A DNA stretch of 64,000 nt from Wolbachia endosymbiont of Armadillidium arcangelii. GTDB taxonomy: Bacteria > Pseudomonadota > Alphaproteobacteria > Rickettsiales > Anaplasmataceae. Under the pieces are notes generated by a model that ran no database searches, was not told the DNA's origin, and saw only the letters and a list, made by a program, of their open reading frames with translations. Of the stretch, positions 9,253 to 17,795 are shown one piece after another. Where the stretch lies: NCBI RefSeq assembly GCF_040207875.1, contig NZ_CP157942.1, positions 1,178,001 through 1,242,000 on the forward strand, given 5' to 3'. How positions within the stretch are numbered: position 1 is the first letter of the stretch; each line of letters opens with the position of its first letter. The translations under genes were made by a program, and so were the position numbers.

Positions 9253-9897
9253 ATGATTGAACTTAAAAGCCAAGAAATTTGTGCAGATGAAAATAAGAAA
9301 AATTTGATTATTTTTTTTCATGGTTGGGGCTCAAGTGGCGATAATTTCGCTCACCTTGCTAAAGTTATGAGCAAGTTTTTGCCTGATTCATATTTAGTAG
9401 TTCCCAGTGCTCCGTTTAAGAGAGAAATAGGTGATGGTTATCAGTGGTTTAGCTTAGAAGATCGTAGTGAGGAAGCACTATATAGTGGGGTAAAAAATGC
9501 CACATCAATTGTAAGTCATTTTATTGATACAAAATTAAAGGAACTTAGTTTAAAAGATACGCAGCTTTCTTTAGTTGGATTTTCTCAAGGGGCAATGCTT
9601 GCAATAAATGTAGCTCTTACCCGGCTTCAGTCTTGTGCGTCAGTTGTTGCCTATTCTGGTAGATTTCTTTCGCCTTCAAAAACTGCACCGCAGATCAAAT
9701 CAAAACCTAGCATATGTGTTATTCATGGTGACGCTGATGATGTGGTACCTTTTTCGTCCCTTGACTTAGCGGTTAAAGCTCTGGAAGAAAATGGAGTAAA
9801 TGTTGAAGGATACCCAATTCATGGATTAGGGCATATTATTAATGAAGAGGGAATAAAGTTAGGGGTAGAATTTATCAAAAAGAATTTTAAAAATTAA
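9253..9897 (+). CDS. Alpha/beta-hydrolase, phospholipase/carboxylesterase family
   Basis: A 214-residue cytosolic esterase of the Abhydrolase_2 (YpfH/acyl-protein thioesterase-like) family. The oxyanion segment FFHGWGSSGDN (21-31), the nucleophile elbow GFSQG with Ser111, Asp163 in HGDADDVVP, and His194 in GLGH make a full catalytic triad with family spacing, and the length is normal. The substrate cannot be told from sequence. The stop codon is 5 bases before the next gene on the same strand, so the two are probably cotranscribed. Confidence 0.88.
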   Translation: MIELKSQEICADENKKNLIIFFHGWGSSGDNFAHLAKVMSKFLPDSYLVVPSAPFKREIGDGYQWFSLEDRSEEALYSGVKNATSIVSHFIDTKLKELSLKDTQLSLVGFSQGAMLAINVALTRLQSCASVVAYSGRFLSPSKTAPQIKSKPSICVIHGDADDVVPFSSLDLAVKALEENGVNVEGYPIHGLGHIINEEGIKLGVEFIKKNFKN

Positions 9898-9902
9898 TTT
9901 CC

Positions 9903-10685
9903 ATGCACTTATTTTGCTTTGGCTATGGATATGTAGCTAAATTTCTATCGAAAAAACTACTGAACTTAGGTTGGAAAGTTAGCGGTACATCAAGAAATAA
10001 AAGTATACAAAATGTAACTCTTTTTGATTATGAGGAAGTCAACCAAGATCTACTTAAAAGTGCAACGCATGTTTTAATTTCTATTCCTCCAGATGGCGAT
10101 GATGTTGTGGAAAGATATGGTCTGCAAAACGTAAAATGGGTGGGTTATTTGTCTGCAACTAACGTTTATGGTGACCACTGTGGTAATTGGGTGAATGAGG
10201 AATCTGAAACAAAACCTATAGAAATCAGAGGAGAAAAGCGCCTTGATTCTGAAAAGAAGTGGCTAAATAGCAAATTACCTGTGCATATTTTCCGTTTGGC
10301 TGGAATATATGGCCCTGGTAGAAATGCGTTAATTGACTTACAGCTTGGCAAAGCAAGAAATGTGAAAAAAATTTTTTCTCATATTCACGTTGAAGATATA
10401 TCGAATATTTTATTTTCTTCCATGCAAAATATAAAGCCTTGTGAAATATACAATTGTGCGGATGACTTACCTGCTACGCAATCAGAAGTGGTAATGTATG
10501 CAGCCGAGCTTCTCAATATTAGCCCTCCAGAGCCAACTTCCTTGCCAGATTATGTGCAGAGTTTTTATTTAGGATCAAAAAAAGTGAGTAATACTAAAAT
10601 TAAAAAAGATCTTGATATCTCTCTAATTTATCCTGATTACAAGATGGGATTAAAAAGCTTACATACATCAGAATGGAGAAAATAA
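9903..10685 (+). CDS. NAD(P)-dependent SDR/epimerase-like protein (YeeZ-like)
   Basis: A 260-residue protein with the N-terminal nucleotide-binding glycine motif FGYGYVAKFL (6-15) and an extended-SDR active-site segment YLSATNVYGD (about 82-91), followed by FRLAGIYGPGRNAL. This is the layout of the YeeZ-type atypical SDR group, whose members bind NAD(P) but whose substrates are mostly unknown. It lies 5 bp after the hydrolase stop and probably forms a two-gene unit with it. A palindromic-repeat field follows. Confidence 0.82.
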   Translation: MHLFCFGYGYVAKFLSKKLLNLGWKVSGTSRNKSIQNVTLFDYEEVNQDLLKSATHVLISIPPDGDDVVERYGLQNVKWVGYLSATNVYGDHCGNWVNEESETKPIEIRGEKRLDSEKKWLNSKLPVHIFRLAGIYGPGRNALIDLQLGKARNVKKIFSHIHVEDISNILFSSMQNIKPCEIYNCADDLPATQSEVVMYAAELLNISPPEPTSLPDYVQSFYLGSKKVSNTKIKKDLDISLIYPDYKMGLKSLHTSEWRK

Positions 10686-11150
10686 TTGCAGCAGGGTGGC
10701 AAAATAAGGTAGACGACAACTATGGGAACAAATGGTTGTCATGAAAGTAGCTGATACTGGCAAAAAACGTTGTAAGAGCGCTTTCGTCAATCTGGATCCC
10801 AGTACTGGGATGACATGATGGAAACTGAGATAACAAGAAAGGAAGCACTGGAAAGAAATGGGTGTCATTCAAGTACTGGAATCCAGATATGATTTCATCA
10901 TATAAATTTTTCCATTCTTGGTTTGTTTTCCATTTTCTCTGCCAGCTCTTTAGAAGTATCCGTTCAGCAGGGTGGCAAAATAAGATAGACAAAAACGTAG
11001 AAACAAATGGTCAGTGCTTGACACTGGCATCCAGTCCTTTTTCACAAAAAACGTTGTAGAGCGTTTTCGTCAATCTGGATCCCAGTGTCAAGCACTGGGA
11101 TGACAAGAAAAGAAGCACTGGTTTCACATGAATCTGAACAGATACCTTTA
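10686..11150. repeat. Palindromic-repeat field with an internal ~280-bp tandem duplication
   Basis: No gene is visible. The stretch CAGCAGGGTGGCAAAATAAG plus GTAGAC at about 10689 recurs at about 10965, and AAAACGTTGTA...CGTCAATCTGGATCCCAG at about 10764 recurs at about 11048, so a unit of about 280 bp has been duplicated and has diverged. Complete TCCCAGT...ACTGGGA palindromes lie at about 10795-10814 and 11077-11104. Confidence 0.75.
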
Positions 11151-11386
11151 GAAGCTTTTCTTTATTAATTGCTAAACTTATATCTTTAAATTCCTCAAAG
11201 TAGACTAACTTACTAACATTTGATGTCTTGCAATACTATACTTAGTCTGTGTCATTTCTCCTTAACATCAGCAAAAGCTATATACTAAGTCTGTAATTAC
11301 TTGTCAATATAGTTCTTTATTGAAAATTTCAGAAGAATAGAGTACAAAAGAAGCCTCACATTTTTTTGATATTAAACCTGTATCTG

Positions 11387-11644
11387 CTACAGAACAGACA
11401 CTGAACTTGCAAGATTATGGAAATTATTTGCAAGATCATAGAAATTATCTCTAATATCTATTAATATATCACTTATATTAATAGGTGTTGGCTCTTCTGA
11501 ATGAGATGGGGGAAATTTAAAATGAGTAGCTTGACACTCTTTAACGCAATCCGTCAGTTTTCCTATTTCTTGATGGTTCGAGAAATCTGTATGACAATCG
11601 TTGACGCACTTTAAAGGGTTCCCGCTATACCTATATTCTACCAT
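11387..11644 (-). CDS. Small orphan protein, function unknown
   Basis: An 85-residue frame starting at 11644 behind a very good AAGGAG ribosome site (7-base spacing), which is the main reason to believe it is translated. The N-terminal half has three Cys (residues 13, 17, 33) plus Cys37-type spacing in CVNDCH and CVKECQ, suggesting a repeated Cx3C motif; the C-terminal half is a helix with heptad-like hydrophobics (ISDILIDIRDNFYDLANN). No signal peptide or family is recognised. It is divergent from the toxin-antitoxin pair and shares its upstream region. Confidence 0.55.
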   Translation of the reverse strand: MVEYRYSGNPLKCVNDCHTDFSNHQEIGKLTDCVKECQATHFKFPPSHSEEPTPINISDILIDIRDNFYDLANNFHNLASSVSVL

Positions 11645-11692
11645 AATATACTCCTTAATTAAAAAATCAATATAATTTTAACATATAAGCAT

Positions 11693-11711
11693 TAATATTA
11701 TGTTAATATTA
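11693..11711. promoter_or_regulatory. Candidate operator: two TAATATTA palindromes one helical turn apart
   Basis: TAATATTA occurs at 11693-11700 and again at 11704-11711, centres 11 bp apart, in the 143-bp gap between the divergent 85-residue gene and the relB-type antitoxin gene. RelB-type antitoxins repress their own promoter by binding short palindromes in pairs, so this is a plausible autoregulatory site; the assignment is inferred. Confidence 0.4.
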
Positions 11712-11787
11712 GTATAATTACTTCGCTTTCTTTATTGAAAATTTCAGGAAAATGTTGTATAATTATTAGTAGATTTTGGTAAAATTT

Positions 11788-12003
11788 ATGGCAAACGCTA
11801 ATATAGCTTTCAGTAAAGAAACTTTGCGGCATTTTGCCAAGCTAGTTGAGCTCACTAAGCAGCCCACTCAAGAATTAGCAGAAAGGCTATTTAAAGAAGC
11901 AATAGATCGTGAAATGGAAGATTTTTTAGTGTCTAAAATTTCTGATGAGCGTGATGTTGAAGGTGCAGAAACAATTGATCTTGAAGATATTAAGTGGGAT
12001 TAG
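11788..12003 (+). CDS. RelB/ParD-type antitoxin
   Basis: A 71-residue protein from the ATG at 11788; a TTG twelve bases upstream in the same frame is a less likely start. It is predicted to be helical with an acidic C-terminus (ERDVEGAETIDLEDIKWD), the pattern of antitoxins whose flexible tail wraps round the toxin. Its last ten bases overlap the start of the RelE-type gene, the coupling typical of toxin-antitoxin operons. The exact antitoxin family is not certain; position beside the toxin carries most of the weight. Confidence 0.75.
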   Translation: MANANIAFSKETLRHFAKLVELTKQPTQELAERLFKEAIDREMEDFLVSKISDERDVEGAETIDLEDIKWD

Positions 12004-12269
12004 AGCATTATAAAGTTAAGTCCCTCAAGAGTGTTGTTGAGAGAGATTTACCAAACCTTCCAAAGACAATAAGGCTAAGAATTCAAAAGGCTATAAAAGA
12101 ACGTCTTACAGTTGATCCAATGAATTTTGGTGAACCACTATATCATAACTTAAAAGGACGTAGAAGGCTAAGAGTTGGTGAGTACCGTATAATTTACAGG
12201 GTAAATCAATTAGAGCATATAGTGACTATCACAGAGATAGGACATAGATGTGATATTTATAAAAAATAA
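11994..12269 (+). CDS. RelE/ParE-superfamily toxin
   Basis: A 91-residue protein starting with GTG at 11994, overlapping the antitoxin by ten bases. The core LKGRRRLRVGEYRIIYRV (about 54-71) followed by a beta strand IVTITEIGHR and terminal DIYKK is the RelE fold signature; the run of Arg/Lys would bind mRNA on the ribosome, and the terminal HR...Y residues fit the catalytic end of RelE-type mRNA interferases. The gene appears intact, so the pair could be functional. Such modules are common and often multicopy in Wolbachia. Confidence 0.85.
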   Translation: MGLEHYKVKSLKSVVERDLPNLPKTIRLRIQKAIKERLTVDPMNFGEPLYHNLKGRRRLRVGEYRIIYRVNQLEHIVTITEIGHRCDIYKK

Positions 12270-12297
12270 ATATAAACTCAAATATATTATTATACAA

Positions 12298-12460
12298 CCC
12301 TCCTTGCTCTTCACCTTAGGCGGCTTCGCTCAGCTCAAAAATAACTCATTTTTTTGGCTATCCCCCACTATGAGTTATATATATAACTCATTGGGAGAGG
12401 TGACGAAAACAAGATCTTGAGTTTGAGGAGTCTCCGGTTTAAGGTAAAGAGGAAGGAGGG
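12298..12460. repeat. Long imperfect inverted repeat (possible MITE or strong hairpin)
   Basis: CCCTCCTTGCTCTTCACCTT (12298-12317) is mirrored by AAGGTAAAGAGGAAGGAGGG (12441-12460) with a few mismatches. A second perfect palindrome, GAGTTATATATATAACTC (12372-12389), lies between the arms. The whole 163-bp unit could fold on either strand. It sits just after the toxin gene. Confidence 0.65.
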
Positions 12461-12552
12461 CTCAGAGACCAATATTTGATTATCTCAAAGACTATAAAAC
12501 AATAAGCTACTTGCAAACACGAGTGGAATAGAAGGAATAACAACAGGAATAG

Positions 12553-12795
12553 AGCAGCCTTGACACCATAACTGGTGGTTTAAAGGAAGGATGTGCTTGC
12601 CTTCAATTAGCAAATAGCACTATACATGGCTCTGCAGGCCGCAAAACTGCTACGAGTATGTCTGCTTCTTCTCACTTAGCAAATCAATTGAATAATCAGC
12701 AGAACCAGAATATGGATCTTTTATACCGAGGAAATAACCTTTATTCGTACAGCTACGCGCTTTATTTGTACATTAGCCACTTTTCTATGTGTTAA
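12553..12795 (+). pseudogene. Possible gene remnant
   Basis: After a TAG at 12550-12552 an open frame of 80 codons runs to the stop at 12793-12795. It has no good start near its beginning, but the composition (GGLKEGCACLQLANST, later SASSHLANQLNNQQNQNM) is protein-like. It may be the tail of a decayed gene that the upstream inverted repeat displaced. Weak call; it could be chance. Confidence 0.25.
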
Positions 12796-13394
12796 GCTTT
12801 CTTGCCAATTACTACAACATTTTCACTTGGAAAAAAGTAGTCAGGTATAGCCATATTTTTTGGTGCAGGACCGCCAATCACTCGGCCTGATGTGTCATAA
12901 TATGAACCGTGACAAGGGCAGAACCAACCGTTGCCGTCTTTTGTGGCGTGATTAACTGGTACACATCCAAGATGGGTACATATTCCAATCATAATTAACC
13001 ATTCATCTTTCCCTTTGTATACTCTTTTTTCGTCTGACTCAGGATCTCTCAAACTTTCTGCATTTATGGCTCTTGCAGCCTCAATCTCTTGTTTTGTACG
13101 TCTGCGAATAAATACTGGTTTACCTTGCCATTTTACTTTTTTTCCTTGCCCTTCTTGAATATCAGATAGATTAACCTCAACCGTAGATATTGCTAAAACC
13201 TCAGCAGAAGGGCTCATAGACTTAACCAGCGGCCAAAGACCGCTTGCAGCTCCTATACCTGCCATGGCGCACGTAGTTAACGTTATAAAATCTCTTCTAC
13301 TCTTATTTCTGGTAAGATCTTTAACAGGAAGTGTTTTTTTATTCTTCTCATTTGTCAATGATTTTTTATTTTTAGTTAATTTCTTACCCATCAA
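12792..13394 (-). CDS. petA: Ubiquinol-cytochrome c reductase iron-sulfur subunit (Rieske)
   Basis: A 200-residue Rieske protein of the cytochrome bc1 complex, anchored in the inner membrane and carrying electrons from ubiquinol to cytochrome c1. Cluster ligands are visible in CTHLGC (139-144) and CPCHG (159-163): Cys139, His141, Cys159, His162, with Cys144 and Cys161 placed for the stabilising disulfide. A twin-arginine motif (KSRRDFI, 32-37) precedes the single membrane helix (about 38-58), consistent with Tat export. The N-terminus is extended and Lys-rich. petB and petC are not adjacent here, at least in this window. Confidence 0.95.
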   Translation of the reverse strand: MMGKKLTKNKKSLTNEKNKKTLPVKDLTRNKSRRDFITLTTCAMAGIGAASGLWPLVKSMSPSAEVLAISTVEVNLSDIQEGQGKKVKWQGKPVFIRRRTKQEIEAARAINAESLRDPESDEKRVYKGKDEWLIMIGICTHLGCVPVNHATKDGNGWFCPCHGSYYDTSGRVIGGPAPKNMAIPDYFFPSENVVVIGKKA

Positions 13395-13483
13395 TCTCTA
13401 CTTGACCATATATATATATTTTAATTTAAATACTATAGATTAATCAACAGAAATTTGCACTATTTGCTTAGCCTTTATTACAA

Positions 13484-16186
13484 TTAAGAAGAAATAGAAT
13501 TTTCAACTTCAGAAATACTATCTTTAGTGGAATCAGGATCTTCAATTTTTGCCACTGACACCACCTTCTCTCTACTTTCTGTTTTAAAGAGAGTGACTCC
13601 CTGAGTACTACGTCCTGCAATTCTAATTTCGTTGACTGAAATGCGAATTAACTTCCCTTTGTCTGTAATAAGCATTATATTGTCATCCAGCTCAACTGGA
13701 AAACTAGCAACAACATTACCTTTTTTGCTAGTAGTAGAAATATTGACAACACCAGAACCGCCCCTATTGGTTATCCTATACTCATATGCAGAAGTTCTTT
13801 TACCGAAGCCATTTTCAGTAATAGTTAATATGAACTCCTCATTCACTGCGAGTTTTAAGAATAATTCATTATCTATTCCTAAATCATTCAAAGTTTTTTC
13901 TAATTTAGAATCAATTGAATTGTTGGTTGCAGCTTCCAGTCTTTTTGCAAGCGGAACTCTTAAGTAAAGTTCTTTTGTTTCTGTTGCAATACCTATGCCA
14001 TTTAGTATGGTCATGGATATCACACTGTCACTTTTTGCAAGTTTGATACCTCTTACGCCATCTGAATTGCGACTCTTAAATTGACGCACATCGTTTACAA
14101 CAAATCTGATGCTTTTTCCAAGTGTTGTTGAAAGTAAAACATGATCAATTTCGCTACATACTTTAACTGATATTAATTTGTCCCCTTCGTCGAGCTTTAT
14201 TGCTATTTTTCCATTGCTTGGAATGTAGTGAAAGTCTGTTAAGGAGTTACGCCTTATGTTTCCATGAGCAGTAGCAAAAACTATGTTTTGATTTTCGTTA
14301 TTTTCACTTGGTAATGGCATTATATTAGTTATTGTTTCACCATCGCTAAGCGGAAATATATTAACAAGCGCTCTTCCACGTGCAGTTGGCTCTGCAAGAG
14401 GCAGTTTATAAACCTTTAATCTGTAAACTCGACCGGTATTAGAAAAGAATAAAAGACTAGTATGAGTATTTCCAACAAATAATTTTGTGATTATGTCCTC
14501 CTCTTTTAATCCTTGTCCTAGCTTTCCTTTTCCACCACGATGCTGGGTTCTATAGTGAGAGAGCTTAACACGTTTGATGTAACCATTCATAGTTACGGTC
14601 ACTACCATATCCTCTTGTAGAATTAGATCTTCAGCTTCAATGTCCATATCTGATTCTTCTATTGCAGTTTTTCGTGGTACGGCAAATCTATTCTTTATTT
14701 CTTGTAAATTGTTTTTTATTTCTTGCATTAATTTCTCTTCTGAGCCAAGAAAAGCAATATATTCTTTTATCAAGTTGATCATTGAATTTAGCTCAGTTTC
14801 TAATTTGTCTTTTTCAAGGCCTGTTAAACGTTGCAATTTTATGTCAAGAATAGCTTTCGTTTGTAGTTCAGTTAATCTATACACTCCGTCTTTCAAAAAG
14901 CTCGTGCTATCTGAGATTAGCTCAATAATTGCGTTTATTTCAGCTGAGGTTTTCCATTTCTTGTTTAAAAGCTCTCTGCTTGCTTCTTCAGGATCTTTTG
15001 CACCACGGATGATTTTTATCACTTCATCTATGCTGAGGACCGCAATATAGAGCCCTATGTATATATGAGCTCTTTCTCTCGTTTTTCTTAGATGAAACCC
15101 TGTTCTCCTGAGTAGTACTTCTTTTCTAAAATCAATAAAAGCAGCTATGATTTCTTTCAATGACATCAAAGTAGGTCTGTTGTTGTTCAGAACTAAAGTA
15201 TTAACGCTAAAGCTACTTCTCAGAGAAGTAAGTCCTAGTATTTGATTTAATATAAAATCTGCTTCAGTGTTTTTTTTGAGATCAATTACTACCCTGATAC
15301 CAGACTTATCAGACTCATCCCTAATTTCTGTTATGCCCTCAATTCTTTTTTCTTTTACGAGCTCACCTATTTTCTCAATTAATCTTACTTTATTTACTTG
15401 GTAGGGTATCTCATCAATAACTATCGCTTGCCTATCTTGTGGCAGATTTTCTATATGGGTTTTACCCTGCACGACAATCGAACCTCGGCCTTTAGCAAAC
15501 GCTGATCTTATTCCAGATCTGCCAAGAATCGTTCCACCTGTTGGAAAATCAGGCCCTGGTATTACTTCAAGCAATTCATCTAGAGTAACTTCAGGGTTAT
15601 CTATATATAACATGCAAGCATCAACTATCTCGCCAAGATTATGAGAAGGAATATTGGTTGCCATACCAACTGCAATACCATTTGCACCGTTTACCAATAG
15701 ATTCGGAAATTCTGCCGGCAATACGACAGGCTCCGTTTCATTTCCGTCGTAGTTTGCCCTAAAATCAACTGTATCTTCATCAATATCATTCAGTAAAAAG
15801 TGCGACACTTTTTGAAGCCTTGCTTCTGTGTATCGCATTGAAGCTGGCGGATCTCCATCTATCGAACCAAAGTTACCTTGCCCATCAATGAGCGGTAAAA
15901 GAAGAGAAAAATCTTGAGCCATCCTGACCAAGGAATCATAAATAGCTGCATCACCATGTGGGTGATATTTTCCCATTACGTCCCCAACTATACGAGCTGC
16001 CTTTTTATATGGCTTACCGGCATCGAATCCAGCTCTCGACATTGCATATAATATACGCCTATGTACAGGTTTAAATCCATCTCGCACATCAGGTATAGCT
16101 CGGCTTATGATTACACTCATTGCATAGGAGAGATAAGAATCTTCTAGCTCTTTTACTATCGAAACTGGTACTATATTGTCTTGCAT
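13484..16186 (-). CDS. gyrA: DNA gyrase subunit A
   Basis: A 900-residue type II topoisomerase subunit that cuts and rejoins DNA during supercoiling. The catalytic tyrosine is Tyr119 in SMRYTEARL. The C-terminal domain has six beta-pinwheel blades and a GyrA-box of the form QHRGGKG (His replaces the usual Arg). The quinolone-determining segment reads HPHGDAAIYD (75-84), with Ala where E. coli has Ser83. The start is the ATG at 16186. It is a single gene here, unlinked from gyrB. Confidence 0.97.
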   Translation of the reverse strand: MQDNIVPVSIVKELEDSYLSYAMSVIISRAIPDVRDGFKPVHRRILYAMSRAGFDAGKPYKKAARIVGDVMGKYHPHGDAAIYDSLVRMAQDFSLLLPLIDGQGNFGSIDGDPPASMRYTEARLQKVSHFLLNDIDEDTVDFRANYDGNETEPVVLPAEFPNLLVNGANGIAVGMATNIPSHNLGEIVDACMLYIDNPEVTLDELLEVIPGPDFPTGGTILGRSGIRSAFAKGRGSIVVQGKTHIENLPQDRQAIVIDEIPYQVNKVRLIEKIGELVKEKRIEGITEIRDESDKSGIRVVIDLKKNTEADFILNQILGLTSLRSSFSVNTLVLNNNRPTLMSLKEIIAAFIDFRKEVLLRRTGFHLRKTRERAHIYIGLYIAVLSIDEVIKIIRGAKDPEEASRELLNKKWKTSAEINAIIELISDSTSFLKDGVYRLTELQTKAILDIKLQRLTGLEKDKLETELNSMINLIKEYIAFLGSEEKLMQEIKNNLQEIKNRFAVPRKTAIEESDMDIEAEDLILQEDMVVTVTMNGYIKRVKLSHYRTQHRGGKGKLGQGLKEEDIITKLFVGNTHTSLLFFSNTGRVYRLKVYKLPLAEPTARGRALVNIFPLSDGETITNIMPLPSENNENQNIVFATAHGNIRRNSLTDFHYIPSNGKIAIKLDEGDKLISVKVCSEIDHVLLSTTLGKSIRFVVNDVRQFKSRNSDGVRGIKLAKSDSVISMTILNGIGIATETKELYLRVPLAKRLEAATNNSIDSKLEKTLNDLGIDNELFLKLAVNEEFILTITENGFGKRTSAYEYRITNRGGSGVVNISTTSKKGNVVASFPVELDDNIMLITDKGKLIRISVNEIRIAGRSTQGVTLFKTESREKVVSVAKIEDPDSTKDSISEVENSISS

Positions 16187-16237
16187 TTTTTATACTTTGA
16201 TTGAAATAATTGTAATACTAACATTCAGCTAGACTAA

Positions 16238-16310
16238 TGGGCAATGACAGACTTGAACTGCCGACCTCCTCGGTGTAAACGAGATGCTCTACCAGCTGAG
16301 CTAATTGCCC
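16238..16310 (-). tRNA. tRNA-Val (TAC)
   Basis: On the minus strand the acceptor GGGCAAT (16310-16304) pairs with ATTGCCC (16245-16239), with discriminator A at 16238. The anticodon loop reads TTTACAC, giving anticodon TAC. D-arm AGCTCAGCTGGTAGAGC and the T-loop TTCAAGT are standard. CCA is not encoded. It lies just upstream of gyrA on the same strand. Confidence 0.95.
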
Positions 16311-16374
16311 CTCTAGATACAATTCTATAGTTCAATGTTGTTGTTGTAAACAAAAATAGCGATGCAAGTACCTC

Positions 16375-17241
16375 TTATGAAATCGCTGAGTGCGCACTGT
16401 GGAGTTTTATAAATTTCAGTCTTGCTGCTACCTTGTGTAAAGGTATTCTCTCACTTGCATTTTTTGACATGTTCAACAACTTTAAATAAAATGCTGCAGC
16501 ATTTTTAAAATCTGAGAGTTTATCTAGAATAACAGCTAAATTATAGGTATAAAAAATATTGTTTTGATCGAGAGAAATTGCTTCTGTCATATATTCTCTA
16601 GCTTTTATATAATCCTCTTTTTTCATATAGATCAGACCTAAATTTGCTGATAAAGGAGCGTAATTCTTGTGTATATCATATAATTTCAACATTTCACTCA
16701 ATGCCAAATCAGGATCATATTGTGAGATTATCGTCAGAAAATTTTTTAATATATAAGGGGTACTAGAGTATTCTTTTAACAGTTTTGTGTAAATCTCTAC
16801 AGCTTTTTTGTATTCTTTATTAGTGTAATAAATATTCCCTAGTCCAATTAAAGCACTTTTATGATAAGGAAATTTTGCGATAATCTGATTAAGGAGAGAA
16901 ATAGCTGTCTCATTATCTCCCAACTCAAAGGAATCTTTTGCTTTTTTTAAAATAGAGTATATGTCAAAATTCTTGCCAGAATTCTGCGAAATTTTGATAT
17001 TAAATTTGTCACTTTTTCTCTCAATAACATCAAGATCTTTATATTTTTTATCAGCTTTTATATTCTTGACAACATTATCGAGGGCCTTTTGTATTTCCAA
17101 ATTTTCACTAGCATAGGTAACAGAAGACCTCCATAAAATTACAACGCAAATTAACATGCAGATCAACATAGGTCCTAGTGTTGTGGGATTGGCTGCAGCG
17201 TGTAACCAGTAAACCTTATTTCTTTGAACTATACGCAACAC
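16375..17241 (-). CDS. Tetratricopeptide-repeat protein with N-terminal membrane anchor
   Basis: A 288-residue protein with a hydrophobic segment at about residues 24-43, acting as a signal anchor or uncleaved signal, followed by at least four TPR units from about residue 100. Repeat signatures such as ALIGLGNIYYTNKEYKKAVEIY, LSANLGLIYMKKEDYIKAREYM and YNLAVILDKLSDFKNAAAFY-type spacing are clear. TPR solenoids bind other proteins; its location would be periplasmic or membrane-attached. The first ATG is used here, but an internal Met at residue 25 would leave a shorter signal peptide and is possible. Partner unknown. Confidence 0.82.
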   Translation of the reverse strand: MLRIVQRNKVYWLHAAANPTTLGPMLICMLICVVILWRSSVTYASENLEIQKALDNVVKNIKADKKYKDLDVIERKSDKFNIKISQNSGKNFDIYSILKKAKDSFELGDNETAISLLNQIIAKFPYHKSALIGLGNIYYTNKEYKKAVEIYTKLLKEYSSTPYILKNFLTIISQYDPDLALSEMLKLYDIHKNYAPLSANLGLIYMKKEDYIKAREYMTEAISLDQNNIFYTYNLAVILDKLSDFKNAAAFYLKLLNMSKNASERIPLHKVAARLKFIKLHSAHSAIS

Positions 17242-17384
17242 ATTACAAATTCATAAATGCTAAATTACTTATCTAATATAATAATAAAGATATTATTAAT
17301 TGGCAGACACTATTTAGAATGCATTTTTGTACTTCATATTTGCCTCATTTTCATGAAAGTACTTCAATTTATCTTAACATTTTG

Positions 17385-17795
17385 TCAACTACCTTTGTAA
17401 GCATGACAATTTAAAAGAGCATTCTTACATATTCCATATGGCTGCCAGTTGCACCCCTCACATGCGTAGTCAAATTTCTTTAAAGACATTTTCTCTCTAA
17501 TCTTTTCTACCGCTTCACTCCAGGTCAAAGTCTCGCCAATTTTTATTCCTAAAATTTCCATATGCCTTCTATCTAGCTCTAAAACTTTAGCTTGTGTGGT
17601 GCATTTACCTTGTTTAGTCTGGTTTGGGCAAGCACTACAAATACTATCAAGATTGCCGACCACTTTGATTTGAGTGTTGGAATCACTAACCATTTCACTT
17701 GCTATCTTTTTATAATTTTCTACAAAACCCTGAGAATACCCATATCCCTGAAATGCAAGAGTGCACATGAAATGATGAGGACGAAACCTTATCAC
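17385..17795 (-). CDS. DUF1284-type Cys-rich protein
   Basis: I start this at the GTG at 17795, whose last bases overlap the bioY stop (GTGA), giving 136 residues; the upstream in-frame extension lies wholly inside bioY and is unlikely to be translated. The N-terminal motif IRFRPHHFMCTLAFQGYGYS followed by FVENY is the DUF1284 signature. Further Cys pairs (SICSACPN, CEGCNWQPYGICKN) suggest an iron-sulfur or zinc site. Function is not known. Translational coupling to bioY implies coexpression, which may hint at a cofactor-related role. Confidence 0.8.
   Translation of the reverse strand: MIRFRPHHFMCTLAFQGYGYSQGFVENYKKIASEMVSDSNTQIKVVGNLDSICSACPNQTKQGKCTTQAKVLELDRRHMEILGIKIGETLTWSEAVEKIREKMSLKKFDYACEGCNWQPYGICKNALLNCHAYKGS

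Noticed and set aside
10720..11059. Several open frames of 65-90 residues on both strands
   Set aside because: They are translations of the palindromic-repeat field and its duplication, not genes.
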